Position numbers and translations under genes: made by a program | The notes under the pieces: generated by a model | The model's database searches: none | Told to the model about the DNA's origin: nothing | Seen by the model: only the letters and a program-made list of their open reading frames with translations | Shown here: piece after piece, positions 51,390 through 63,110 of the stretch | How the letters are laid out: each line of letters opens with the position of its first letter | Numbering within the stretch: position 1 is the stretch's first letter | Assembly (NCBI RefSeq): GCF_024586455.1 | Contig: NW_026089624.1 | Span: 1,375,320 to 1,439,319 of the forward strand | Length of the DNA: 64,000 nt | Direction of reading: 5' to 3' | From: Bactrocera neohumeralis | Lineage: Eukaryota; Arthropoda; Insecta; Diptera; Tephritidae

Positions 51390-53602
51390 GGCCAGAAACG
51401 ATTCTTTTACATATGACTCAAGCAGCACACGACTTCCGGTCTTAGACCAACCTCCGGGCAGCCAAAGAATATACGTTTGAAAGCGAGCTAAAATGTGAAG
51501 GCGAAACATCCTCTCCACAGAGTTGTGCGATGAGTTTGGGACCTGCCAACACCACAATTAAAAAAAAACAGACAACATCTTCCGGCTTTTCATGACAAAT
51601 CCTGCAAACAAGTCATGGATTATGATTTGATTGTATGCACCTAAAATGTCCGGTCCCTCAATTGGGAAGGTGCCCCTGTCCAGCTGGTTGGTGTCCTCGT
51701 AAGTGTAAAGGCTGACATCATCGCCGTCCGAGATATGCGATGGACGAGACAACGACCGAGGCGAGTAGGCTCTTGGGGCATTTACTATAATAGCAATATG
51801 AAGGAGCGCAAATTCAGTGTGGGATTCATGGTGGATGAAAGACGATGAAGATATCTTTGGCGCAAAGGTCGGTAAATTCAGCCTCAACACTTCGCAACGT
51901 TACGATCGACCACAACACGTGCGGGATGGGATAGATACCGAGAGTTGAAGAGGGAAGCGAGACGGATTTACCGACAGAAGAAGAAAGAGACCGAAATGCG
52001 TGAGTACGAAGAGCTTGATAAGCTAGCCGACAGGGGTACTGCTCGAATGCTTAGATTATGGAATGAACACTTCTCCAGCCTGCTGAATGGCAGTGAACGC
52101 ACAACACCAGGAGACTACGAACCCGATTCCCCAATCGATGACGATGGAGCAGACATTCCATTTCCCGACCATGAATACTATCGAATAGCAATTGCCCGCC
52201 TGAGGAACATCAAAGCGGCAGGGGCCGACGGATGGCCGGCCGAGCTATTCACACACGGCGGCGAAGAACTGATAAGGAGCATGCATCAGCTTCTTTGTAA
52301 AATATGGTCGGACGAAAGCATGCCCAACGATTGGAATTTAAGTGTGCTATGCCCCATCCATAAAAAAGGAGACCCCACAATCTGCACCAACTACCGTGGG
52401 ATTAGCCTCCTCGACATCGCTTATGAGGTTCTATCGAGCGTATTGTGTGAAAGGTTAAAGCCCGCCGTCAAGAAACTGAGAGGACCTTATCATTATGGCT
52501 TTAGACCTGACAAATCAACAACCGACCAGATATTCACCATGCGCCAAATCTTGGAAAAGACCCGTGGGAGAAGAATCGACACACACCACCACTTCGTCGA
52601 TTTCAAAGTTGCCTTTATGCCGCGATGTCTGAATTTGGTATCCCCGCAAAACTAATACGGCTGTGTAAATTGACGTCGAGAAACACCAAAAGCTCCGCAA
52701 GGATCGGGAAGGACCTCTCCGAGCCGTTCGATATAAAACGAGGTTTCAGACAAGGCAACACCCTATCGTGCGACTTCTTCAATCTGCTGCTGGAGAAAAT
52801 AATTCGAGCAGATCCAATCTTTTCTAAGAGTGTACAAATCCTGGCGTATGCCGATGATATTGATATCATCGGCCTCAACACCCGCGCCGTTAGTTCTGCT
52901 TTCTCCAGGGTGGACAAGAGAGCAAAAGAAATGGGTCTGGCAGTGAACGAGGGCAAGACGACATATATCCTGTCATCAAAAAAACAGTCGTCGCACTTGC
53001 GACTTGGCACTCACATCACTGTTGACGGTCATAACTTTGAAGTTGTAGATAATTTCGTCTATTTTGGAACCAGCGTAAACACCTCCAACAATGTCAGCCT
53101 AGAAATCCAACGCAGAATAAATCTTGCCAACAGGTGCTACTTCGGACTGAGTAGGCAATTGAGAAGCAAAGTCCTCTCTCGACAAACAAAAACCAAACTC
53201 TATAAGTCAGTCATAATTCACGTCCTGCTATATGGTGCAGAGGCTTGGACGATGTCAACAACGGATGAGTCGACATTGCGAGTTTTCGAGAGAAAAGTTC
53301 TACGAAAGATTTATGGTCCTTTGCGCGTTGGCCACGGCGAATATCGCATTCGATGGAACGATGAGCTGTACGAGATATACGACGACGAGATATACGACGA
53401 CATCGACATAGTTCAGCGAATTAAGAGACAGCGGCTACGCTGGCTAGGTCATGTTGTCCGGATGAACGAAAACACTCCAGCTCTGAAATTATTCGACGCA
53501 GTACCCGCCGGGGAAGCAGAGAAAGAGGAAGACTGGCGCGCTGTTGTTAACTCGGCTATAATCGCGTAAGCGGTGTCTACGCCAATTAAGAAGAAGAAGA
53601 AT
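51390..53602 (+). mobile_element. RTE LINE copy B, internally deleted
   Basis: Leader from TGTGGCCAGAAACGATTC (51392), then a short endonuclease start, a deletion joining 51845 (GACGATGAAGATATCTTTGG) to the linker, and a second deletion at about 52045. The rest runs to the (AAG)n end GCCAATTAAGAAGAAGAAGA at 53602. Motifs remaining: VLCPIHKKGDPTICTNYRG, RGFRQGNTLSCDFFNLLLEK, LAYADDIDIIG. The A motif is damaged (FVDFKVAFMPRC). Confidence 0.9.
51945..53569 (+). pseudogene. RTE reverse transcriptase (copy B), two long frames
   Basis: 51945-52655: LKREARRIYRQKKKETEMRE, IAIARLRNIKAAGADGWPAE, YGFRPDKSTTDQIFTMRQIL, then the VDFKVAF end of motif A with a small deletion. 52625-53569: KLIRLCKLTSRNTKSSARIG, the YADD box at about 52845, LLYGAEAWTMSTTDESTLRV, LRWLGHVVRMNENTPAL, and the usual end DWRAVVNSAIIA. 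A 15-bp tandem duplication (EIYDDEIYDD) at about 53377-53403 and a deletion before EEDWRAV are unique to this copy. Confidence 0.88.
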
Positions 53603-53860
53603 TGACAGTGTGGAATGGACACACTAACCACCTTGGTCGGGTTCGAGGCCCATCTAAAACCTCCGCCGTGCACCCGGTTGCAATGCCACTCCACATTCAA
53701 CTGACAAAATCAGTTCTTTCCGTATTTGGGTTTTAACCTGAACCACCACTATACTCCCCGAGTGGCCAGTCCGCAGGAGTAGGTTGGAGTAAACTCCAAG
53801 GGCTCCTGCTCCCCGTGCTACCAGAATTAAGTTTCCGGTCTGACCTCGTAGTTGAAGCTA

Positions 53861-54187
53861 CTACCAGTTGAGCTTCCATAAGGCTCTGGGCTGATGGCCA
53901 GGGGTTGGACCCCGTACACACATCACATACTCGTACACGCACCACTCATACAAAAACCAACCGTAATTCCTAGGTAACCGCCTTCGCCGCTTAAACAATT
54001 CACGCGCAAACGACCCTAAATGTTCGGTATTCTGACTAGTGGAGATCTCACCACTAATATGTAATTGTCCATCAGTCCTGCTAATCCCCATATCACCCAA
54101 ATCCCTAATGTCTGAGTACATCGGGCATTCTGCAATTAAATGCGACCAATTTTCTACCACCGAGTTAAGGAATGTTTTCCTTATAAT
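53861..54187 (-). pseudogene. R1 C-terminal zinc-knuckle tail
   Basis: VVENWSHLIAECPMYSDIRD holds the H and the last C of a CCHC motif, followed by HISGEISTSQNTEHLGSFAR and RRRRLPRNYGWFLYEW. This fits the end of R1-clade ORF2. The preceding CxxC is lost at the border with the insert at 54188. Confidence 0.7.
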
Positions 54188-54593
54188 TGTAACAAACATC
54201 AAAACAACCTTTTGTTTCAGTAAACAGAATGCAGAAACAACCTTGAGTTGGAACAATTGAAATGCACTATCACTACAACAAACAATCCTAAACAAACAAG
54301 TATGAAAACAACATTGAGTTTGAATACCATAACAACCTTATCTTAAAACAAAGCAAATGTATCTAAGCAAACAATATATAGTATATGTAAACAAACCTAA
54401 ACAAATATTATAATCTGTATCTTAACATACTATCAACTAGTAGTAAGTAAACATACTAGTTAGTATAAATAGAAGTAAAAACCATGTAATAAGTTAGTCT
54501 TAAGAGCAAAAATAAAAAGTACACATCTCGGTGCAGCTCAAAATATATTCTTTTGACTCATTTTTACTTATGGTAAAAATTAACTCCCGCGCC
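54188..54593 (+). repeat. AT-rich insert in R1, possible solo LTR
   Basis: Begins TGTAACAAACATC and contains a TATA-like TAGTATAAATAGAAG (about 54469) and a poly-A signal AATAAA (54512) at LTR-like spacing. The end may be GCGCCACA near 54593. No target duplication is found, and there is no second copy in the window. Tentative. Confidence 0.35.
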
Positions 54594-54609
54594 ACAGAAA
54601 CACCCCGAC

Positions 54610-55701
54610 CTATTCGATAGGTGCCTCTGATGCAAAAATGCATTCAAGAGGAGGTGCACCTAACGAAATCTGCATAGCATCCGTTGAGACGGTACGACAT
54701 ACAGGCAAACAAGCAAGCATCATACAACGCTGGATTGAGAGCAGTTTTTGAGACCCCAAGACAGTCGTGGCTGCCTCCCACCATACACATCCACAGGCCA
54801 CAAACAAGCCACGATGTATGGTGCGGTCAGCACGAAGTCTGAAACCCCAGTCACTGCGGCGTATTTTGCCTACAGTTGCCTGCAATATCTGATTCTCATT
54901 CGCCAAGTGTGGAGTAAAACAGATCCTTTCACTCATGGTCAACCCAAGATATTTGACTTTGACTCACATATCTGATGCTGACCCCATTCACACGGACAAT
55001 CGGTGGACGAACCGGTGACAATCTGCCTTTAAGCAGCATTGCCACCGTTTTTTCCCTCGAAATGTCAACCCCCACACCTACATCCCAAGTATTCACGATC
55101 TCTAAGAGATCTCCTCCCGCATGCTCGACCACAGGAAGAAGGTCGTCGACATACGCACAACACTTACAGAGTGGCTCGAGCTGCCCAAGCAGAGTGTCCA
55201 TCATAAGGTTCCAAATATATGGACCACAGATGGAACCCTGCGGGCAGCCACGAATCAATCTCCACACTCCCATTCATGCCGACAAGAGAGGCCTTTCTGT
55301 CCGAAAAATAACTCCGCCAAAGAGTAATTTCCGGACAGCCAAGCTCCTCCAGCCGTTGCACCACTTGATCCCAGCTTAGGTAATCAAACGCCACCTTGAC
55401 GTCAAAAAATATGCGAAGGATATATTTGTTGACGTTCTCCCTAACAACATTCTGAACATAAAACCATGCATCCTCCATTCTGCGTCCTTCCCTAAACCCA
55501 AACGGCCTATCCGCTCCTGAAGCCGTTCCACCATGACTTTTTCCAGCACTTTTCCAAGTAGTGGAAGGAGACTGATGTTCCCATAAGAGCGATAATCGCT
55601 CCAGATCTTATCAGGGGACTTCAGGAGAGGAACAAGCCTGGAACTTTTCGACTCGCGTGGAAAGTATCCCTCCCAGACGCACTTCTTATAAATGGCCTCC
55701 A
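54610..55701 (-). pseudogene. R1 reverse transcriptase
   Basis: EGYFPRESKSSRLVPLLKSP and YRSYGNISLLPLLGKVLEKV (fingers), then ILRIFFDVKVAFDYLSWDQV (motif A, D kept), RGCPQGSICGPYIWNLMMDT (motif B), CAYVDDLLPVVEH (YVDD catalytic pair), GVGVDISREKTVAMLLKG, then 54610-54942 with TIHRGLFVACGCVWWEAATT and TVSTDAMQISLGAPPLE. Three frames. Known R1 proteins continue with a knuckle domain, found separately at 53945-54160. Confidence 0.85.
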
Positions 55702-56162
55702 GGTATACGTCACTGTTGACAGCCATAACTTCGAAGTGGTAGATAATTTCGTCTATCTTGGAACCAGCATCAACACCAACTACAACATCAGCCTCGAAAT
55801 CCAACGGAGGATATCTCTTGCTAATAGGTGCTACTTCGAACTAAGTAGGCAATTGAGATGTAATGTCCTCTCTCGACGATCAAAAACATAACTCTAAGGC
55901 ACTCATTATTCCCGTCCTGCTATATGGTGCCGAGGCATGGACAATGACAACATTTGATGAGTCGACGTTGCGAGTTTTCGAGAGAAAGGTTCTGCGAAAG
56001 ATTTATGGTCCCACGGCGTATATCGCACGCGATGAGTTGTATGAGATATACGACGGCATTGACATAGTTCAGCGAATCAAGAGACAGCGGCTGCACTGGC
56101 TAGATCATATTGTGCGAATGAAAAAGAACACACCAGCTGTGAAGGTTTTCGATTCTGTTAAA
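55702..56162 (+). mobile_element. RTE LINE copy D, 3' fragment
   Basis: Starts ACGTCACTGTTGACAGCCAT, corresponding to about 9537 of copy A, and stops at GTTTTCGATTCTGTT (about 56160), before the usual end. Encodes VVDNFVYLGTSINTNYNIS-like residues, then 55863-56150: LIIPVLLYGAEAWTMTTFDE, RVFERKVLRKIYGP, YEIYDGIDIVQRIKRQRLHW. No catalytic part. Truncated at both ends. Confidence 0.88.
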
Positions 56163-56164
56163 TC

Positions 56165-56620
56165 TGTTTCCCTACAAAGTCAAAATAACAAGCCAGATAA
56201 ACCTTTTCGTTTTGCCAAAACAATGACCGAAGAAGTCAATAACTTAACAAATTGCTTCCTTTTGTCTAATGATGCCCAATTTCGGTATATTGACGCAATC
56301 AACTCCCGAAATAATCCACTAGATAGAACTTCTCCGGTACGAGTCACTGTGTGGTGCGCATTTTAATCAAAGTGTATTGTCGGGCAATACTTCTTTGAAG
56401 AAAAGGGTGTGATAGTAATTGTTAAGGGGAGCCGTTAATTAAAGAATGAGTTTTTTTACCCAGAACTGCAGCGAAGGTGTATGAATTTAATAAGCGTTTG
56501 GTTTTAGCAAGATGGAGCAACTGTACACTTAGCCACTTCAGGTCGCAATGAATAATGTTTTAGTTAGGTGTCGCTTGGAGACTTTTTACGGTCGATAATT
56601 TTTAAATGCAATTATTAAAT
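56165..56620 (+). pseudogene. Mariner (QQDG-type) transposase fragment
   Basis: CFLLSNDAQFRYIDAINSRN then SPVRVTVWCAF (about 56330-56360), GQYFFEEKGV, and after stops a QQDGATVHLATSG-like stretch (56510-56550; Q-D-G-A-T-V-H). These are the middle catalytic blocks of a mariner related to the DD41D elements here. The last aspartate is not found. The frame continues directly from RTE copy D by chance. Confidence 0.7.
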
Positions 56621-56625
56621 AAAAA

Positions 56626-58035
56626 AAACAAGGGCTAAGTTCGGATGCAACCGAACAGTTTATACTCTTGTAACACGCACGAGTCAAAGCCAGGGAAATA
56701 CGTTAGTGTGTAAAATGTCAAACAGAGGATCGGCATTAAAGCAATTTTATAAATATATACATATACAGGTACCATATATACCTTATATACTAACTGAGAT
56801 ATTCTGCATAAAGTTTGTTAGAAAAACGGAAATCATTATACGTAGTATATGGGAGTTAGGTTGGATTAAGTATTATCATGCCACATACTAAAAAAGTATT
56901 TCCTGGGTTTGAATAAGGTAGCTCACATACAATCACCAATCATATGGAGTAAGTCAGCCGGATTGTCGAAAATCCTGGTAATAGGTTAAGTTTTCGCCTT
57001 ATTATATCGATTTTAATCACAAAGATATACAAGCAAAACACGTTCTGTAATTTTCATTGAGATAACTCAAATATTGGCCCGTATACCCAGCAAAATTTTA
57101 CATTAGATATAGAATGGTGTATAGGGAACAAATGACCCAACTCAACTCATTTTTGATACACAGAATTACTATTGTCAGGAAAAGATTCTGACTGAATTTC
57201 AATTGCATAACTCACAAATTGACGATTTTTTCGGTCAAAAGTCAACTATAGATACTGAGGTCCACATGTTCGGTACTTAAGGGCAGGAACAGTCTTCTTT
57301 GGATTTGGACAATTTTTTCGTGCAAATTTGTATGCCGTTATAATAATTATTTATTGATTTGTGTACATACTGGAAAGTGAAAGAATCAAGTGGAATTTAA
57401 AATTGTGTTATATGGGAAGTAGGCATGGTCGTTGTTCGATTTCGCCCATTTTTGCAATGTGACAAGGGAATATGAATAAAGAAGAGTGCTACATTCTAAA
57501 TTTTGTCGAAATCGATTGGACGGCTACCGAGATATGTATGTGAATTCACCAAAAAGTGGTTCACACCCATCACCCAATGTTCACACCGAATACTATAAAA
57601 CCATATCACACCATCTCGTAGGTAAAATTTAATGTCGCTGGCGTAATTAGTTATTGATTTATTGTGCTTTAAGTAGTTTTGAATAGTACCGTAATGTTGG
57701 AAGTAAGCGGGGATAAATTCCGATTTCATTTTCACATAGTCGGTAGAAGTGTCTACAATATTTGCGCTGAGCAAATTTGGTCATTGTAGCTTTGGTAGTT
57801 TAGGAGATATGTACATTAAACTTATTAGAGAGCGGGGCCACGCCCAATTTTTCAAAATTTTTTCGCGCAGTTGACCTTGCTACTGCGACCACACGACTAA
57901 AATTACAGTTTTATATCTTAATTTAGTGCTTAGTTATGGCACCTTATATATTTTCGATTAATGGTGTTTTGTGGACGTGCCAGTGGTACGATTACTCCCA
58001 TCCACAAACTCGTAATTCTTTTGATACTAAGAAAC
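56626..58035 (+). repeat. Dispersed repeat family X, longest copy
   Basis: Starts AAGGGCTAAGTTCGGATGCA with a small dyad (TTCGG...CCGAA) and runs to about 58035, where the RTE leader begins. Shared blocks with 5945-6775 (opposite strand) and with 16340-16435. About 1.4 kb without coding frame. I believe this kind of repeat is common in tephritid genomes but cannot give its class. Confidence 0.65.
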
Positions 58036-58039
58036 CGCA

Positions 58040-59859
58040 GATGTAGTCATGTGTAGAAGTTAACGCAAGTGAGGAAAGTTCTTTGATCGCCATTCACTTG
58101 GGAGTGGCTAGAAAGGATTTTTTACATATGGCTCAAGCAGCTCACGACTTCCGGTCTTTGACCAAGTATCCTCCGGGTAGCCTCAGAATATCCCTTTGAA
58201 GGCGAGCTAAAGTGAGAAGGCGAAACATCCAATCCATAGGGCTGTGCGCAGGGTTTGAGAACCGCTACGCCAAAAACATTACCAATGAAAACTAAACGGC
58301 AGCCTTGGATGAGGGACTGCCCTTTTGATGACGACCACGATGGTTGATGTCCTCGATAGAGTGAAGGCTGACATCACCGCCGTCCAAGAAATGCGATGGA
58401 CAGGACAAGAACTGAGGCGAGTAGGTCCTTGTGACATTTACTACAGTGGCTATATAAAGGAGCGCAAGTTTGGTGTGGGAACCGTGATGGGAGAGAGACT
58501 CCGTCGCCGAGTACTGTCATTCACCCCGGTGGAATCCGCATCAAAGCGAAGTTCTTCAACATATCGCTGATTTGCGCCCACGCCCCGACGGAAGAGAAGG
58601 ACGATGTGACCAAAGATTCCTTCCATCAACGCTTGGAGCTCTCCTATGAGAACTGCCCCCGCCACGATGTCAAAATCGTGCTTGGCGACTTTAACGCCAG
58701 GGTGGGCAAAGAAGGTTTATTTGCCACTACGGTCGGTAAATTCAGCCTCCACGAGGAAACATCCCCAAACAGGTTGAGGCTGATCGACTTCGCCGGGGCC
58801 CGAAATATGGTTATCTATAGTACTAGATTCCAGCATAAGAAGATTCATCAAGCCACAAAATATTTCATTTCTTGCGCTCCGAAGTCCTAACATCGACTCG
58901 GACCACTATCTTGTTGCAGCCAAGATTCGCACCCGCCTCTGTGCAGCAAAAAATGCACGCCAACAAACAAAAGGAAGGTTCGACGTCAAGAAGCTGCAAT
59001 CACAACAGATAGCCGAATGATTTTCTACACGACTTGCACTCCTGCTCTCTGAGAGCACTCGTCAATAACTCGGTAGAAAGGAACTGTGGACGGCATTTCA
59101 CGCTCCTTACGTCCAGCTGCAACTATAACAATTGATTTTCAGAAAATGGTTAAGAACATCTGGTACGACGAGGAGTGCCGTGTTTCAGAGGAGAGAAAAC
59201 AGGCTGCCTACCCCGCCACGTTACGATCGACCACAACACGTGCGGGATGGGATAGATACCGAGAGTTGAAGAAGGAAGCGACACGAGTTTACAGACATAA
59301 AAAGAAAGAGGCCGAAATGCGTGAGTATGCATAGCTTGATAAGCCCGACAAGGGTAATGCTCGAAAATTCTACGGAAAGATGCGGTGACTAACTGAAGGT
59401 TTCATGGCCGGAGCATTTTCTTGTAGAACACCTAAAGGTGATCTAGTGACCGATGCCCAGATCATACAAAAATTATAGAAGGAACACTTCTCCAGCTTGC
59501 TGAATGGCAGTGAAAGTAAAACGCCAGAAGAAGGCGAACCCGATTGCCCAATCCATGACGATGGAGCAGACGTTCCATTGCCCGACCATGATAAAGTTCG
59601 AATAGCAAGTACTTGTCTGAAGAATAACAAAGCGGCGGGGGCCGATGGATTGCCGGCCGAGTTATTCAAATTCACGGCGGCGAAGAACTGATAACAAGCA
59701 CGCATCAGCTTCTTTGCAAAATATGGTCGGACAAAAGTATGTCCAACGATTGGAATTTACGTGTGCTCTGCCCAATCCACAAAAAGGGAGACCCCACAAT
59801 CTGCACCAACTACCGTGGGATAAGTCTCTTAAATATCCTATATACGATTCTATCGATGG
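58040..59859 (+). mobile_element. RTE LINE copy E, 5' part, cut by a satellite
   Basis: Leader GTAGTCATGTGTAGAAG (58043), as in copy A at about 6988. Endonuclease motifs AVQEMRWTGQE (58384), LICAHAPTEEKDD, IVLGDFNARVGKEG (58674 on). Linker and start of the reverse transcriptase to LNILYTILSMV at about 59859, where the next base begins the 126-bp satellite. A deletion before the SDHYLV block (58870-58900) and several frameshifts. Confidence 0.9.
58325..59859 (+). pseudogene. RTE endonuclease and reverse transcriptase start (copy E)
   Basis: Frames: 58325-58570 with VKADITAVQEMRWTGQELRR and RKFGVGTVMGERLRRRVLSF; 58606-58890 with HDVKIVLGDFNARVGKEGLF and LRLIDFAGARNMVIYSTRFQ; 59086-59334 with KNIWYDEECRVSEERKQAAY; 59497-59691 with LPDHDKVRIASTCLKNNKAA. 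All shared with copies A and F. Lacks the palm motifs. Confidence 0.87.
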
Positions 59860-60906
59860 TATTTCTACTTTGCTCTTCAGAGCGAATATGAGGATTTTCC
59901 CGCCTAGTTATATGTTGAACAGTATTTACACATTGTTCAACTGCCCTTAGCTCTGGATTTTACGCCGAGACCTATGCCCTCGAGTATTTCCACTTAGGTC
60001 TTTAAAGCGAATATAGGGATTTCCCCGTCTAGTCCTATATTGAACAGAACAAACACTTTGTTCGACTGCCCTTTCCTTGGGATTTTCTCCCCGAAACCTA
60101 TGTCCTCGCGTATTTCTACTTTGCTCTTTAAAACGAATATGAAGATTTTACCGCCTAGTGCTATGCTGAAAAGTGTTTATGCTCTATTCAACTACCCTTA
60201 TCTCGGGATTTTATCCCTGAAACCTACGTTCTCGAGTATTTCTACTTTGCTTTTCAGGTATTAGGATTTTCCCGAGTAGTCCTATGTTGAACTTAATTTC
60301 CACTTTGTTCAACTGCCCTTACCTCGAGATTTTCTCCCCGAGACCTATGCTCTCGAGTATTTCCACTTAGCTCTTTAAAGCGAATATAAGGGTTTTCCCG
60401 TCCAGTCCTATGTTGAACAGTACACTTTGTTCGACTGCCCTTTCCTTGGAATTTTCTCCCCGAAACCTATGTCCTCTCGTTTTTCTACTTTGCTCCTCAG
60501 AGCAAATATGGGAACTTTCCCTCCTAGTTTTAAGTTGAACACTATTTATATTCTGTTCAATTGCCCTTACCTGGAAATTTTCTCTTCGAGAATTACGTTC
60601 TCGAGTATTTCTACTTAGGTCTTTATAGGGCTTTTACCGTCTAGTCCAATGTTGAATTGTGTTTATACTTTGTTCACTTGCCCTTACTTCGGGATTTTCC
60701 CTCCGAAACGTATGTCCTCGAGTATTTCTACTGTGCTCTTCAGAGCGAAAATTAGGGTTTTCCCGCCTAGTCTTATGTTGAACACTATTTATACTTTGTT
60801 CAACTGCACTCACCACGTGATTTTCTCTCCGAGACCTATGTTCTCGAGTATTTCTATTGCCGCCTAAATATATGTTGAAAAGTGTTTATACTTTGTTCAA
60901 CTGCCC
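59860..60906 (+). repeat. 126-bp tandem satellite, eight full and one partial unit
   Basis: Units start with TATTTCTACTTTGCTCTTCA or close variants at 59860, 59985, 60111, 60237, 60358, 60480, 60606, 60723 and 60849; lengths 117-126 bp. Each has GATTTTCCCGCCTAGTCCTA, then TATGTTGAACA, TTTGTTCAACTGCCCTTA and CCTATGTTCTCGAG. Divergence between neighbours is about 15-25 percent; units 2 and 5 are unusually alike. The last unit has an internal deletion. No coding meaning despite open frames. Confidence 0.95.
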
Positions 60907-61073
60907 TTCTTCTTCTTCTTAATTGGCGTGGACACTGCGTATGCGATTATAGCCGAGTTAACAACAGCGCGCCAGTCTTTTCTTTTCTTCGCTACGTAGC
61001 GCCAATTGGATATTCCAATCGTAGCCAGCTCCTTCTCCACCTGGTCCTTCCAACGAAGTGGAGGTCTTCCTCT

Positions 61074-62934
61074 TCATCTGCTTCCCCTGGCGGGTGCTGC
61101 GTCGAATACTTTCAGAGCTGGAGTGTTTTCGTCCATTCGGACAACATGACCTAGCCAGCGTAGCTGTTTTTTAATTCGCTGAACTATGTCAATGTCCTCG
61201 TATATCTCGTACAACTCATCGTTCCATCGAATGCGATATTCGCCGTGGCCAACGCGTAAAGAAACATAAATCTTTTGCAGAACTTTTCTCTCGAAAACTC
61301 GCAATGTCGACTCATCCGTTGTTGACATCGTGCAATCCTCTACACCATACAGCAGGACGGGAATTATGAGTGACTAATAGCGTTTGGTTTTTGTTTGTCG
61401 AGAGAGAACTTTACTTCTTAATTGCCTACTCAGTCCGAAGTAGCACCTGTTGGCAAGATTTATTCTGCGTTGGATTTCTAGGCTGACATTGTTGGTGGTG
61501 TTTACGCTGGTTCCAAGATAGACGAAACTATCTACAACTGCAAAGTTTTGACAGTCAACAGTGACGTGAGAGCCTAGTTGCGAGTGCTATGACTGTATGT
61601 TTGACGACAGGGGATATTTCGTCTTGCACTCGTTCACTGCCAGACCCATTTGGTTTGCTTCCTAATCCAGTCTGGAGAAAGCAGAACTAACGGCGCGGGT
61701 GTTGAGTTCCATGATATCAATATCATCGGCATACGACAGCAGCTGTACACTCTTAGAAAAGACTGGATCTGCTCGAATTATTTTCTCCAGCAGCAGATTG
61801 AAGAAGTCGCAAGATAGGGTGTTGCCTTGTCTGAAACATCGTTTTACATCGAACGGCTAGAAGAGATCCTTCCCGATCCTTGCGGACCTTTCGGTGTTTT
61901 TCAACGTCAGTTTACACAGCCGTATTAGTTTTGCGGGGATACCAAATTCAGACATGGCGGCATAAAGGCAGTTCCTTTTCGTGCTGTCGAAGCTTTGAAA
62001 TCGACGAAGAGGTGGTGGGTGTCGATTCTTCTTTCACGGGTCTCTTCCAAGATTTGGCGCATGGTGAATATCTGGTCAATTTTTGGTTTTCCAGGTCTAA
62101 AGCCACACTGATGAGATCCAATCAGTTTGTTGACGGTGGGCTTTAATCTTTCACACAATACGCTCGATAGACCCTTATATGCGATGTTGAGGAGGCTAAT
62201 CCCACGGAATTTAGCGCAGATTGGGGGGCACCTTTTTTATGGATTGGGCAGAGCACACTTAAATTCCAATCGTTGGGCATGCTTTCGTCCTAACATATTT
62301 TACAAAGAAGCTGATGCATGCTCCTTATCAGTTCTTCGCCGCCGTGTTTGAATAGCTCGGCCGGCAATCCATCGGCCCCCGCCGCTTTGTTGTTCTTCAG
62401 GCGGGTAATTGCTATTTGAACTTTATTATGATCGGGCAATGGAACGTCTGCTCCATCGTTATGTATTGGGGAATCGGGTTCGCCTTCTCCTGGCGTTGTG
62501 CGTTCACTGCCATTCAGCAGGCAGAAGAAGTGTTCCCTCCATAATTTAAGTATGCTCTGGGCATCAGTGACTAGATCACCTTTGGGGGTTCTACAAGTGT
62601 ATGCACCGGTCTTGAAACCTTCAGTTAGCCGCCGCATTTTTTCGTAGAATTTTCGAGCATTACCCCTGTCGGCCAGCTTATCAAGCTCTTCGTACTCACG
62701 CATTTCGGTCTCTTTCTTCTTCTGTCGGTAAATCCGTCTCGCTTCCCTCTTCAACTCTCGGTATCTATCCCATCCCGCACGTGTTGTGGTCGATCGTAAC
62801 GTTGCGAAGTAAGAAGTCTGTTTTCTCTCCGCTGCTACACGGAACTCCTCGTCGTACCAACTGTTCTTTGCCCTTTCCGAAAACCAATGGTTTCGGTTGC
62901 AGCTGTACGTAAGGAGTCTGAAATGCCGTCCCAC
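61074..62934 (-). pseudogene. RTE reverse transcriptase (copy F)
   Basis: 62290-62934: RVAAERKQTSYFATLRSTTT, KLADRGNARKFYEKMRRLTE, AITRLKNNKAAGADGLPAEL. 61925-62158: CERLKPTVNKLIGSHQCGFR then HLFVDFKAS (motif A with a small deletion). The YADD region near 61725 reads with a stop. 61074-61328: STTDESTLRVFERKVLQKIY, EDIDIVQRIKKQLRWLGHVV. Inactive. Confidence 0.88.
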
Positions 62935-63110
62935 AGTTCCCTTATACCGAGTTGTTGACGAGTGCTCTCAGAGAGCAGGAGTGCAAGCCGAGTAGAAAAT
63001 CGTTCGGCTGTCTGGTGTGATTGCAGCTTCTCGACGTCGAACCTTCCTTGTGTTTTTTGACGTGCGCTATGTGCTGCACAGAGGCGGGTGCGAATCTTGG
63101 CTGCAACAAG

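Larger units (their letters stand above)
53604..55701 (-). mobile_element. R1-clade LINE, 3' half
   Basis: Minus order: palm region 55701-55164, GDPQGS-type motif B, YVDD, thumb 54942-54610, zinc-knuckle tail 54160-53945 and a 3' end to about 53604. RGCPQGSICGPYIWNLMMDT is a signature of the R1 clade. An AT-rich 400-bp insert splits the C-terminal part. The 5' end abuts RTE copy D at 55701. R1 elements prefer rDNA, but several R1-clade families insert elsewhere; there is no rRNA gene here. Confidence 0.85.

Noticed and set aside
60040..60867. Series of similar open frames (LFDCPFLGIFSPKPMSSRIS and variants) that look like a repeat protein
   Set aside because: They are translations of the 126-bp satellite, whose unit length of 126 is a multiple of three; frames change where units lose bases, and codon-level conservation is absent.
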